Below are positions 42,647 through 51,113 of a stretch of 64,000 bases of DNA, piece after piece. The DNA is from CAWBLP01 sp963789495 (GTDB lineage: Bacteria > Pseudomonadota > Alphaproteobacteria > Acetobacterales > Acetobacteraceae): assembly GCA_963789495.1 (NCBI GenBank), contig CAWBLP010000033.1, positions 242,497-306,496 of the forward strand. Direction: 5' to 3'. Both the position numbers and the translations under genes were made by a program. The number at the start of each line of letters is the position of its first letter. The stretch's first letter is position 1. Under the pieces are notes generated by a model. The model saw only the letters and a program-made list of their open reading frames with translations. It was not told the DNA's origin and searched no databases.

Positions 42647-43581
42647 TAGCGCCCAGATGCCAGGCACCGAGGTGCGCAGCGCATCGTCCACGACGATATA
42701 ACCGCGCTCGTCTCGCTTTACCCCCGCGCGGTCGAGACCGAGATCATCCGTGTTGGGGCGGCGCCCCGTTGCAACGAGCAAGTGAGAGCCTCGCAGCTCT
42801 GAAATGCCGCCGCAATCGATTGTCATGACAATGTCGTTCCCGTGTTTGTCGATGCGCAGGCAGGTCGCGCTGGGGAGAACAGTGATACCTTCCCGCACCA
42901 GGATATCGGTGATTGTTGCAGATACGTCTTCGTCCTCGCGCGAAACAAGGCGCGGCCCGTGTTCGACAATACTCACCTCGCTGCCAAATCGCCGATACAT
43001 CTGACCGAATTCCAGACCAATGTAGCTGCCGCCCAGCACCAGCAAGTGCCGCGGCAGGAAGTCCATATCCACTATCGAGCTGTTGGTAAGGTAATCGACC
43101 TGATCGAGGCCGGGGATGTCCGGCTCCGCTGCACGCGCACCGACATTGATGAAAATCCGGTCGGACGTCAGAACCTCGCTGCCAGCCTGTATCTCGCGCG
43201 GCGACACGAACCGCGCATGGGCTTGATAGACCCGGCAGTTCTCCAGAGTTCTGAGAGACCGCTCGACGCCGCGACTGGACAGCCCGACGACGTGATCCTT
43301 GCGTGCTTTGACGCGTTTCATATCGATCTTAACAGCGCCGACACTGAAGCCATAGTCAGCACCCCGACGAGCCACGTGTGCGGCATACGCACTGGCGACC
43401 AGGGTCTTCGTCGGTGTGCAGCCCGTGTTGATGCAAGTGCCGCCGAAGCGACCGCGTTCGACGACGGCGACCTGCATGCCGGCCCCCGCCAGGCGTCGCG
43501 CCAGCGCTGGGCCTGCTTGTCCGGTTCCGATGACGATCGCGTCATAGTCTGTCATTCTTTCCTCCTGCTCGGTGAGCCCCG

Positions 43582-45348
43582 TTAGAGGTCGAGCTCGACA
43601 GCGGTGCTTGGCGCTGAGCAGCAGATGAGCGCATTGCCTTCGGCTGGCGGGTCCAACGGCTCTGGCGCGTAGGTGAGTTCGCCCTCGATCAAACCACTCT
43701 CGCAGTTGTGGCATACGCCCGATCGGCAGGACCAGCGCACGGGAACGGCGCAGGCTTCCGCCAGTTCGAGCAGGCTGCGGAAGCGGGCGTCCCATGGCAC
43801 GGCGAGACCACTTCGCAGGAAGGTCACCATGGGTCCGCTGCCCGCAGGACCGTCGGGATGATGCGGCAAGGCCGCGGCGGCGCCGGCGATGCCCGGGGTG
43901 CGCGAGGGTGCGGACCCGAACACTTCGACGTGGACCCGAGGCCAAGGTATGCCCCATGCCGCCAGGCCCTTTTGGAAATCCGCGTGAAAGCGTGGCGGAC
44001 CACACAGATAGAAATCAGCGTCGTCGGGAATCCCAAGCTCGTGGAGCAGTTCGACCGAAAGATGGCCTGGTCGATCGAAGTCCTGACCTGGTCTGTCTCC
44101 CGGTGCAGGCCGGCTGTAGATGACACAGCGATGCGAAGCGCGGAGCCCCGCGAGCAGATCGTCCGCCTCCTCGGCAAACGAATGGTGCGCCCGGTCGCGC
44201 GCTGAATGCAGCCACCAAACCGGCCGGGACGCCACGGCGTCTGTAGCAGCCGCAGCATGCAACATCGCCAGCATTGGCGTGACGCCGACACCGGCGCTGA
44301 TAAGGACGACCGGCGTCGCACCGGCCGCGAGCGTGAACGGGCCGCGAGGCGCGCTGATCTCCAACCGACTGCCTGCCCGAACGCTTTGGTGGAGAAAGCC
44401 GCTTGCGAGGCCGCGCTCGTTCTTCACGCCGATCCGGTAGCTGAGGCGTCCCGGCGGACCGCACAGGGAGTAATTCCGGGTAACGGCGGGAGCATCGGGG
44501 TTCGGCCTCATGCGGACCAGGATGTGTTGGCCCGGTCGAGCCAGTGGCAGCGGCGAACCGTCTTCGGCTGCGAACTCGAACGATCGGACGTCCGCGCTTT
44601 CCGCGCGCGAAGCCACGACCGCAACCGGGCGGAAACCATGCCACGCAAGCGGCGTCGACGCGCCGGGCCCGAGGCCGGCGTTGCCCGTTGTGCCGCCCGC
44701 TTCGGCAGCTGCGAGCAGCACCTGCATCGAGCCTTGCCAGTCCAGGCTGAGCGCCGGAATTCGGACTGCGCGGCGCAAGGCTTCCAGCTTGTGCTCCGCC
44801 GAATACAGGAGTGCATCAATCTCGGCGACGGTCATGCGCTCGGGGCCATCCGAAAGCTTCTCGATGCGATCGCCGGCGCCGATCTCGCCTTCCTGAAGGA
44901 CGCGGACATAAAAGCCAGGTCGGCGGTGCGCAACCAGCAGCGCCGGTATCTCCGGATGTTGCAGCCTGATGCCGACCCGGTAGCAGGTGTCGCGTGGCTG
45001 GCTGACCTCGACGACAGCGCTACCGATCCTGAAACGATCGCCGATGCAGACCTCGTTGTCGGCGAGGCCCTCCACGGTGAGGTTCTCACCGAAGCTCCCG
45101 GCCACGAGGTCCGATCGCCCGAGATAGCTGGCCCAGTAGCGGTGGGATTCCAGCTGGTACACCAGAAGCGCACGTTGCTCACCGCCATGGGCGCGGAGAT
45201 CCGCCTGGCCATCGCCATCGAGATTCAGCCGGCTCGCGAAAATCCGCCCGGTCACCGGCGTCTTCCAGACCGAAGTCCGAACGGTCCTGCCCCGCCAAGC
45301 GACCTCTCGGGAAAGTCCGACGTTGACCGAAACGACCACACCCATCAT
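43582..45348 (-). CDS. MOSC domain - flavin reductase - 2Fe-2S ferredoxin fusion
   Basis: 588 residues from ATG 45348 with a CGGAGG site. Residues ~1-220: MOSC, with HGGEQRALLVYQLESHRYWA and the MOSC Cys in SQPRDTCYRVGIRL. Residues ~240-480: ferredoxin-NADP-reductase type, FAD motif TRNYSLCGPPGRLSY and NAD motif LISAGVGVTPMLAMLHAAAA. Residues ~505-588: plant-type ferredoxin, SCRSGVCHNCESGLIEGELT with C-x4-C-x2-C and a later CCS. MOSC domains handle sulfur or molybdopterin, and similar fusions reduce N-hydroxy compounds, but the substrate here is unknown. 30 bp from the AKR gene and 26 bp from the reductase gene, so one operon is likely. Confidence 0.93.
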   Translation of the reverse strand: MMGVVVSVNVGLSREVAWRGRTVRTSVWKTPVTGRIFASRLNLDGDGQADLRAHGGEQRALLVYQLESHRYWASYLGRSDLVAGSFGENLTVEGLADNEVCIGDRFRIGSAVVEVSQPRDTCYRVGIRLQHPEIPALLVAHRRPGFYVRVLQEGEIGAGDRIEKLSDGPERMTVAEIDALLYSAEHKLEALRRAVRIPALSLDWQGSMQVLLAAAEAGGTTGNAGLGPGASTPLAWHGFRPVAVVASRAESADVRSFEFAAEDGSPLPLARPGQHILVRMRPNPDAPAVTRNYSLCGPPGRLSYRIGVKNERGLASGFLHQSVRAGSRLEISAPRGPFTLAAGATPVVLISAGVGVTPMLAMLHAAAATDAVASRPVWWLHSARDRAHHSFAEEADDLLAGLRASHRCVIYSRPAPGDRPGQDFDRPGHLSVELLHELGIPDDADFYLCGPPRFHADFQKGLAAWGIPWPRVHVEVFGSAPSRTPGIAGAAAALPHHPDGPAGSGPMVTFLRSGLAVPWDARFRSLLELAEACAVPVRWSCRSGVCHNCESGLIEGELTYAPEPLDPPAEGNALICCSAPSTAVELDL

Positions 45349-45378
45349 GGAACCTCCGGTGGTGTATCTGGCTTCCGG

Positions 45379-46326
45379 TCAACTGGTCCGGGGAATAAAG
45401 CCAGGCACACCGGTCCCCACGACCGCGTTGAACCGAATGCTCGTGGTGACGGCGTCCCGAATCTCCCGCATGGCGTCTTCAGGCAGAGCCGATATCTCAA
45501 AGTTCTCCTTGATATAATGAGGTTTGGTCGACGTCGTCAGGAAAGCAGTGCCGCGTTGCACGGCCCAGGCGAGCGCAACCTGCGCAGGCGTCTTGTCGAC
45601 ACGCCGCGCGATTGTTGTAATTACAGGGTCATCCAACACCTTCGGACTCAAGCCGTGCCCCAATGCTGCAAACGCCAGCAGCACGATCCCGTGCTCTCGA
45701 CAGAAATCGAGCAGGTCCCATTCAGGGAGGTACGGATGGGATTCGACCTGCACAACCGCAGGCTTGATCCGCGCAGCCGCAACGATCTCTTGCAGCTTCT
45801 CTAACGTGACATCCGATAGGCCGATCGACTTGCACCGACCATCGTCAACGAGACATTCGAGCGCCCGCCACGTCTCGATCAACGTCACCCCGGAATCATA
45901 GATGACCCGACCGCGCTCGTCCCTCGGGTCGTGCTCTTCGCCAGGTCGAAAGGCAAACGGCGTATGGATGAGATAGCAATCCACATAGTCGACTTGCAGT
46001 CGCCGGCAGCTGGCGTCAAACGCAGGTTTAACGCGCTCAGGACGATGATTGGTGTTCCATAGCTTCGTGGTAACGAAGACATCCTCCCGCCGGACCGTCC
46101 CCGCCGTCAACGCTTCCTGCATCGCATCACCGACTGCCGCTTCATTGAGGTACCGTTCCGCGCAGTCGAAATGCCGAAATCCCACTTCCAATGCGGCCTT
46201 GACAGCGCGCCCGGTCTCCAGAGGATCAGGGATCAGCGTGCCAAACCCCACAGCGGGGATCGCACCAGATCCGTGGGATAGCGGAATCCTCGTATAGCGG
46301 AGCGTATCGGAGGTCGCCATGCTCAT
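45379..46326 (-). CDS. Aldo/keto reductase
   Basis: 315 residues from ATG 46326 with a GAGGGAG site. AKR tetrad: Asp and Tyr in FDCAERYLNE, Lys in FVTTKLWNTN and His in DCYLIHTPFAF. GFGTLIPDPLETGRAVKAAL is the N-terminal start, and STKPHYIKENFEISALPEDA is the NADPH-binding loop. It would reduce an aldehyde or ketone with NADPH in the cytosol; substrate unknown. Confidence 0.92.
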   Translation of the reverse strand: MSMATSDTLRYTRIPLSHGSGAIPAVGFGTLIPDPLETGRAVKAALEVGFRHFDCAERYLNEAAVGDAMQEALTAGTVRREDVFVTTKLWNTNHRPERVKPAFDASCRRLQVDYVDCYLIHTPFAFRPGEEHDPRDERGRVIYDSGVTLIETWRALECLVDDGRCKSIGLSDVTLEKLQEIVAAARIKPAVVQVESHPYLPEWDLLDFCREHGIVLLAFAALGHGLSPKVLDDPVITTIARRVDKTPAQVALAWAVQRGTAFLTTSTKPHYIKENFEISALPEDAMREIRDAVTTSIRFNAVVGTGVPGFIPRTS

Positions 46327-46728
46327 ACTCCCTCATTCGAAGCCATTCGATTGACCGAGCATGGGGATTGAACAGTGGCCTCAGCTCGTTCAATGCCGTC
46401 GGAATGGGCGAACGGATACATCAGCCGTCGCCCGAAAGACCAAAGCACCTGACATCTTCGCCGCGATGACGATTGTGCAATTCTATCTAATTCTGGATAT
46501 TTCGAGTGACCCGCCCCTTCCGGTCAGCGCCATCTTCAGCGGATCTGAACGCTCACCCGTCCGAGGTGAATTTCGGAAACGGACAGGTCCTGGAGGAGCA
46601 GCCATTCCGCTACATCGCTCGATCCGTCGCCTCGCTCATCCATTGAGCGCCCGCGGATCGTTGACGAACCAATTACCCCGAGCGTCGCATCCCGGCGGAC
46701 TGTCGGCTGCGCCACTACCGCGCCGATT
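46327..46728. other. Intergenic gap in the redox run
   Basis: 402 bases between the AKR and the SnoaL-like genes, lower GC over 46450-46520. The frames there look like GC shadows. This gap may separate two operons, with a promoter for AKR-MOSC-reductase. Confidence 0.5.
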
Positions 46729-47109
46729 TCACTCCATCCGCTCAACCCACTGCGCGCGCGAAACCCCCGGCTCGAACGGGTCGCCAAAGTACTGGGTCTC
46801 GCGGACCATCTTGCCATCCAGAAACTCCATGATGCTCACCGACCAGGTCGGCACGCCGTCATAGGCGAGGATGAATTCCGTGATCCACAAGTCGCGCCTG
46901 CCGATGATCCGGCGCACCGTGAATCGCTTGGTGTTTGGCTGCGCGGCGCGAGAGGCCTGTATGTTGTGCCGACCTCTGACGCGTTCGCCTGATTGCGGAT
47001 ATTCGAGCAGTGCGTCATCTCGGTATATGTCGTGCTCGACGTTGAAGTCATTTGCGTCCGAAGCGGCCCAATGGCGATCAAGAAGCTTCCGAATCTCACT
47101 CTCATCCAT
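46729..47109 (-). CDS. SnoaL/NTF2-like fold protein
   Basis: 126 residues from ATG 47109 with a GGGAG site. IRKLLDRHWAASDANDFNVE, YRDDALLEYPQSGERVRGRH and SIMEFLDGKMVRETQYFGDP follow the NTF2-like fold. It starts 15 bp after egtD, so it is probably made with the ergothioneine genes. No specific role is known. Confidence 0.85.
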   Translation of the reverse strand: MDESEIRKLLDRHWAASDANDFNVEHDIYRDDALLEYPQSGERVRGRHNIQASRAAQPNTKRFTVRRIIGRRDLWITEFILAYDGVPTWSVSIMEFLDGKMVRETQYFGDPFEPGVSRAQWVERME

Positions 47110-47124
47110 CCCGCAACTCCCGTT

Positions 47125-48213
47125 TCACGCCGCTTCCATACCTTTGCCCGTTCTCCTTCCAGATCGCAGTTCGACCCCCCGGCCTGGTTGCAGCTTTCCA
47201 TAACGCTGTAGAGCGTCGATTTGCCGGGTCCGGCACGGTGAGAACGGGCCCGGACCTGTCGTCGCCAAAATCAGCGAGAAAAGGTCCTCCTCATCAGCCC
47301 ACTCGGCGAACGGGAACCAGCCACCGGCTCGCAGGAGCAGGCAAGCGTCCCGTGGACCATATTTCAGGCTGTTCTCGGTATGGATGGTCTCCCGCCTGGC
47401 CATCGAAAAGCACCTGTCCGAGACCTCGAACTCGACATCGCGCGTAGCCTCGAGGTGCATTTCAATGCGCGCCTCATCGTCATTCCAAAGCGCAACATGG
47501 CGAAAGGCAGCCACCGGCACCGAACCTCCCAGCTCGCGGTTGATTCGATGGAGGAGATTGAGATTGAAGGCTGCCGTCACGCCTTGCGCGTCGTTATATG
47601 CGGGCAGCAGAATCCTCGGGTCCTTGATGCGATCGATACCGATGAGCAGCATTGAACCGTTGCCCAAAGTCGTTGCCATCGTCCGCAACAGATCGACGGC
47701 CTCCGGAACCAGCAGGTTCCCGATGGTCGAACCGGGGAAGAAGCCGAGCGGCGGCATCGCTTCAATCGCTGAGGGAAGTCGCAGAGCCCGGGTAAAGTCC
47801 CCCTCGACCGGATGAAGCGGCATATCGGGAAACAATTGCGCCAGCCTCTGCACCGATTCCCAAAGGAAATCCTTGGAGATATCTATGGGCACATATGCAG
47901 CGGGGTTCACCGCTGACAACAAGATCGGTGTCTTTGAGCACGAGCCCGATCCAAACTCGACAATGGCGCGGCCAGGACCGACCAATGCCGCGACGTCGTC
48001 GGCTACGCTGCGCAGGAGCGCCAGCTCCGTACGCGTGACGTAGTATTCAGGAAGCGCGGTGATCGCCTCGAACAGCTCCGAGCCGAAACGGTCGTACAAC
48101 CAGCGTGCGGGGATCGCCCGGGGGCGAACGGCGAGACCATGCAGGACGTCGCGCCGGAAGGCCGGGTCGACCGCGGCAAGGCACACGCTCTGGTCGTTCT
48201 GATATGGAAGCAT
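47125..48213 (-). CDS. egtD: EgtD, histidine N-alpha-trimethyltransferase
   Basis: 362 residues from ATG 48213 (MLPYQNDQSVCLAAVDPAFR). SAM-binding FGSGSCSKTPILLSAVNPAA, then FPGSTIGNLLVPEAVDLL, NLLHRINRELGGSVPVAAFR and ENSLKYGPRDACLLLRAGG are EgtD motifs. It makes hercynine from histidine using three SAM, the first ergothioneine step. ATG overlaps the egtB stop (TAATG). The last ~45 residues (after TGPGPFSPC) do not look like the family and may reflect a late frame change or natural tail. Confidence 0.92.
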   Translation of the reverse strand: MLPYQNDQSVCLAAVDPAFRRDVLHGLAVRPRAIPARWLYDRFGSELFEAITALPEYYVTRTELALLRSVADDVAALVGPGRAIVEFGSGSCSKTPILLSAVNPAAYVPIDISKDFLWESVQRLAQLFPDMPLHPVEGDFTRALRLPSAIEAMPPLGFFPGSTIGNLLVPEAVDLLRTMATTLGNGSMLLIGIDRIKDPRILLPAYNDAQGVTAAFNLNLLHRINRELGGSVPVAAFRHVALWNDDEARIEMHLEATRDVEFEVSDRCFSMARRETIHTENSLKYGPRDACLLLRAGGWFPFAEWADEEDLFSLILATTGPGPFSPCRTRQIDALQRYGKLQPGRGVELRSGRRTGKGMEAA

Positions 48214-49562
48214 TAGAGATCCTTTGCGAGGCGAACGCCGGTGAACTGCCAGCGTTGGTGCGGGTAGAAGAAATTGCGGTAGCTCGCCCGGACATGCCCG
48301 CGGGGCGTGGCACAACTTCCACCCTTCAGTACAAACTGGTTGGACATAAATTTGCCGTTGTACTCGCCAACCGCGCCTGGACCCGCGCGGAAGCCGGGGT
48401 AGGGTTGAAAGGGCGAGGCCGTCCATTCCCACAAGTCACCGAACAACTGACGAATTCCCCCGCTGGCAGACGCAGGCAGGGGACGAACCGCTTTGGCAGC
48501 GTCCAGGAACGTTCCGCTCTCGGCGTTGATGCCCGCGGCGGCGCTCTCCCATTCCGCTTCGGTCGGCAATCTTGCACCGGCCCAACGCGCGAAGGCGTCT
48601 GCCTCGTAGTAGCTGACGTGTTGCACGGGACTGGCGGGATCGATTGGCATCAGCCCGTCCAGTCCGAACCGATTGGACCATTCGCCGCTTTCGTCGCGAC
48701 GCCAATACAAGGGCGCTTCGATCCCCTTCTCTCGCACCCAGCTCCAGCCGTCCGACAACCAAAGGCTCGCGGTGCTGTAGCCTCCGTCCTCGACGAATTC
48801 ACGCCACTCGCCGTTGGTCGCCAGGCGATCCGCCAGCGCATGCGGAGCCAGCCAGACCGTGTGGCGCGGGCCTTCGCAGTCAAACGCGAAGCCTGCGCGG
48901 TCGTGACCGATGTCGGTCGGGCCGTAACGCCTCCGTATCCAGCGTAGCGGCTCAGTTCCGACACCAGTGTGCCTTTCGGCAGGAACCCAGGCCGCCGGGA
49001 GCAAGGGGTTCTGAGCAAACAGGTGAAGGATATCGGTAAGCAGCAACTCTTGATGCTGCTCCTCGTGGTGGCATCCAAGCGCGACCAACGCGAACGCCGG
49101 TTCCGGCAGATGGTCGAATGCCTGCGTTATTGCGGCGTCGACATGGGCGCGGTAAGCGCGGATCTCATCGAGAGATGGCCGCGTGAGCAAGCCGCGCAAT
49201 GGCCGAGCGATACGGTCGCCCTCGGCTTCGTAGTAACTATTATAGAGAAAGGCGAACTGGTGATCGAACGGACGGTAGTTTTGTACGAAATCACGCAATA
49301 TGAATGTCTCGAAGAACCATGTCGTGTGCGCGAGATGCCATTTGCTCGGCGATGCGTCGGGCATCGACTGGGCGCTGGCATCCGCGTCCGACAGGCCATC
49401 CACGAGGGCGAGTGAGAATCTGCGTATCCGTTCGAAGCGTGTCCTCAGAGCAGTGTGCGTGGGCAGTGCTGTGGCTGCCGCGTTCGACGCAACACCGCTG
49501 CGCAAGGTGATTGGCGTCGGGCATTGCACAGCGGCCGCAGGCCGAGTGCCTCCGGCGTTCAT
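48213..49562 (-). CDS. egtB: EgtB, ergothioneine iron-dependent sulfoxide synthase
   Basis: 449 residues from ATG 49562. DinB-like N-terminal domain with the iron site: WHLAHTTWFFE plus CHHEEQHQELLLTD (H-x3-H-x-E). C-terminal FGE-sulfatase domain: RLPTEAEWESAAAGINAESG, LFGDLWEWTASPFQPYPGFR, FVLKGGSCATPRGHVRASYR and NFFYPHQRWQFTGVRLAKDL. It joins hercynine to a thiol (gamma-Glu-Cys or Cys) with O2. EgtC and EgtE are not in the window, which fits the two-gene proteobacterial arrangement. Confidence 0.95.
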   Translation of the reverse strand: MNAGGTRPAAAVQCPTPITLRSGVASNAAATALPTHTALRTRFERIRRFSLALVDGLSDADASAQSMPDASPSKWHLAHTTWFFETFILRDFVQNYRPFDHQFAFLYNSYYEAEGDRIARPLRGLLTRPSLDEIRAYRAHVDAAITQAFDHLPEPAFALVALGCHHEEQHQELLLTDILHLFAQNPLLPAAWVPAERHTGVGTEPLRWIRRRYGPTDIGHDRAGFAFDCEGPRHTVWLAPHALADRLATNGEWREFVEDGGYSTASLWLSDGWSWVREKGIEAPLYWRRDESGEWSNRFGLDGLMPIDPASPVQHVSYYEADAFARWAGARLPTEAEWESAAAGINAESGTFLDAAKAVRPLPASASGGIRQLFGDLWEWTASPFQPYPGFRAGPGAVGEYNGKFMSNQFVLKGGSCATPRGHVRASYRNFFYPHQRWQFTGVRLAKDL

Positions 49563-49948
49563 CGAAGCGCCGCCTCGACAATGGCGATATCCTGCTCGGT
49601 CGTGCCGCCGCTAACGCCGACGCCGGCCACCACCTGGCCCCCGCGTGAGAGCGGGACACCGCCCCCCATGGCAGAGTAACGACCCCCCGCGACCGCGAGG
49701 AGCGGAAACAGCGGCTGGCCCGGTTGCACGAGCGGAACGAGATCGGCCGTACGCATCCGCACGAGCGCTGACGTGTAGGCCTTGCGTTCGGAAAGCTCGA
49801 GCGAGAAGGCCGGCGCGCCGTTCATGCGGTGCTGCAGCACGAGGTTGCCATGGATGTCGATGACGCAGACCGCGACCGGGACATTGGCCTGCGTCGCCTC
49901 AGTCTCCACGCGTTCGGCCAACGCCTTGGCTGTCGCAAGCAGATCCAT
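49559..49948 (-). CDS. HbpS/GlcG-family heme-binding-like protein
   Basis: 129 residues from ATG 49948. ATAKALAERVETEATQANVP, VAVCVIDIHGNLVLQHRMNG, APAFSLELSERKAYTSALVR and GGVPLSRGGQVVAGVGVSGG define the HbpS/GlcG fold, a small cytosolic or periplasmic octamer that binds heme or corrinoids in some members. No signal peptide here. Its stop overlaps the egtB start by four bases (ATGA). Confidence 0.9.
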   Translation of the reverse strand: MDLLATAKALAERVETEATQANVPVAVCVIDIHGNLVLQHRMNGAPAFSLELSERKAYTSALVRMRTADLVPLVQPGQPLFPLLAVAGGRYSAMGGGVPLSRGGQVVAGVGVSGGTTEQDIAIVEAALR

Positions 49949-49994
49949 GAGTTCGTCCTCTCCTGAAGGAGCGAGAAACCGCGTCGCGTGTTGC

Positions 49995-50831
49995 CTAGCG
50001 CGCCAGTCGGCCCAGGTGGTAGCCAAGCCGATTTTCGACATCACCTGGCGTGTGGAAGCCGCGCGCGATCAACGTCTTGATCCCGTCCTGCGCGGCGGGC
50101 CGCCCGAGTGCAGTGATGCACGCATCCCACCCTGCGCCGATCTCGACATCCGGCGGCAAGCTCGTGTTGACGAGGCGCTTGGTGTTGGCAATCGCCCACC
50201 TGTCGAATCCTGCGATCCGGTTCGCGAGCCCATCGACGAACGCGTCGAGATCGGCATCTGGCAGCGCGCGATTCACATAGCCGTAGGCCTCAGCCTGGTC
50301 CGCGGTGATGTCGTCGGAGCTCAGCAGCACCTCCAGGGCGCGGTTTCGGCCGATGAGTTGCGGCAGCCGAGCCATCGGGCCGCCACCGGCGACCAGCCCC
50401 ACACCCACCTCCCATTGCGAGAGAACGGAATTTTCGCGACTGGCAAAACTCATGTCGCAGGCGAGCGCAATCTCGCTGCCGTTCCCCGTCGCCCGCCCGC
50501 GGATCTGAGCGATCGAGGCGAAGGGTGCCCGTGTCAGGCGCACGAGGAAGTCCGGCCAGGGCGGCAGGCCTGTCGGGCCAGGCGGCAGCGCGGTCATGTC
50601 TTCGAGTTTGGCGAGAAAGTCGGAATGGTTCAGGAAATAGCCGTCGACCGCACTGTCGAAGACCACAACTTTGACGTGCTCGTCCAACTCGAGCGCGTCG
50701 ATGACCTGCTGGAACTGGCGGACCATCTCCGGGCCCATGACGTTGATCGGCGGGTTGTCGATCGTGACACGCCAATAGGCTGGCGTCCGCCGGGTCAGCC
50801 GGATCTGTACGGGGTGCGTGGTCGCGTCCAT
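49995..50831 (-). CDS. Enoyl-CoA hydratase/isomerase-family protein
   Basis: 278 residues from ATG 50831 after AGGAGGTCCCG. Crotonase fold: VTIDNPPINVMGPEMVRQFQ, QIRGRATGNGSEIALACDMS and VGVGLVAGGGPMARLPQLIG. The second oxyanion-region acid is not a clear Glu, so the exact reaction is open. First gene of the minus-strand run and 58 bp downstream of a palindrome. Confidence 0.88.
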   Translation of the reverse strand: MDATTHPVQIRLTRRTPAYWRVTIDNPPINVMGPEMVRQFQQVIDALELDEHVKVVVFDSAVDGYFLNHSDFLAKLEDMTALPPGPTGLPPWPDFLVRLTRAPFASIAQIRGRATGNGSEIALACDMSFASRENSVLSQWEVGVGLVAGGGPMARLPQLIGRNRALEVLLSSDDITADQAEAYGYVNRALPDADLDAFVDGLANRIAGFDRWAIANTKRLVNTSLPPDVEIGAGWDACITALGRPAAQDGIKTLIARGFHTPGDVENRLGYHLGRLAR

Positions 50832-50888
50832 CGGGACCTCCTGTTCGGAGACGCGAAAATGTCGTCTCGGCTGCCGGGCCGCCAGTAG

Positions 50889-50913
50889 ACGATAGTATCG
50901 CCTACACTATGGT
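50889..50913. promoter_or_regulatory. Palindromic operator 1 (hydratase side)
   Basis: Arms ACGATAG (50889-50895) and CTATGGT (50907-50913) pair with one mismatch around an 11-base centre. It shares its layout and most bases with the second site 110 bp away. The 25-bp size suits a TetR-type repressor. Confidence 0.7.
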
Positions 50914-50998
50914 CTGACCTGGGTTCGTGTGTTCATCCGCAATTCTATAGCAACCGCCCCTGTCTTGGCTGCCCTTGGGCGTGGCAGAGACGCGGAAT

Positions 50999-51023
50999 AC
51001 CAAAGTATCGGCGACGCTTTGGT
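50999..51023. promoter_or_regulatory. Palindromic operator 2 (epoxide hydrolase side)
   Basis: Perfect arms ACCAAAG (50999-51005) and CTTTGGT (51017-51023) around an 11-base centre that reads TATCGGCGACG, near-identical to the centre of operator 1. It lies 91 bp before the epoxide hydrolase start. Confidence 0.75.
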
Positions 51024-51113
51024 CTAATCGCAATGACTTCCGTTCGACCTACCTCCTCTCCGGTCCGACGACTTGCTGCCACCCAGGGCGAGCAGCGAAC
51101 CAGGAGGTCAGCC

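Larger units (their letters stand above)
40952..43555 (-). pseudogene. MerA/dihydrolipoamide-dehydrogenase-type disulfide reductase split by IS630
   Basis: 5' part from ATG 43555 (AGGAGGAAAGA site): MTDYDAIVIGTGQAGPALAR, redox pair CINTGCTPTKTL, NAD-binding LVLGGSYIGLEFGQMYRRFG. 3' part 41416-40952: the dimerisation domain with ALYIDPPLGRVGMTEADVRK and the C-terminal HIHPTVAEF. Removing 41419-42646 and one TA restores SVPGIWALGDCNGKGAFTHT, giving 457 residues with all family motifs. It is a FAD/NAD(P) two-Cys reductase without the MerA C-terminal Cys pair, so not evidently a mercuric reductase. Last gene of the redox/ergothioneine run. Confidence 0.93.

Noticed and set aside
40952..43555. Mercuric reductase
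   Set aside because: The active-site pair CINTGC is general to the family; the C-terminal Cys pair of MerA is absent and no mer genes are near.
46536..46817. 93-residue minus-strand frame in the AKR-SnoaL gap
   Set aside because: It overlaps the 3' end of the SnoaL-like gene in another frame and has no ribosome site or recognised domain.
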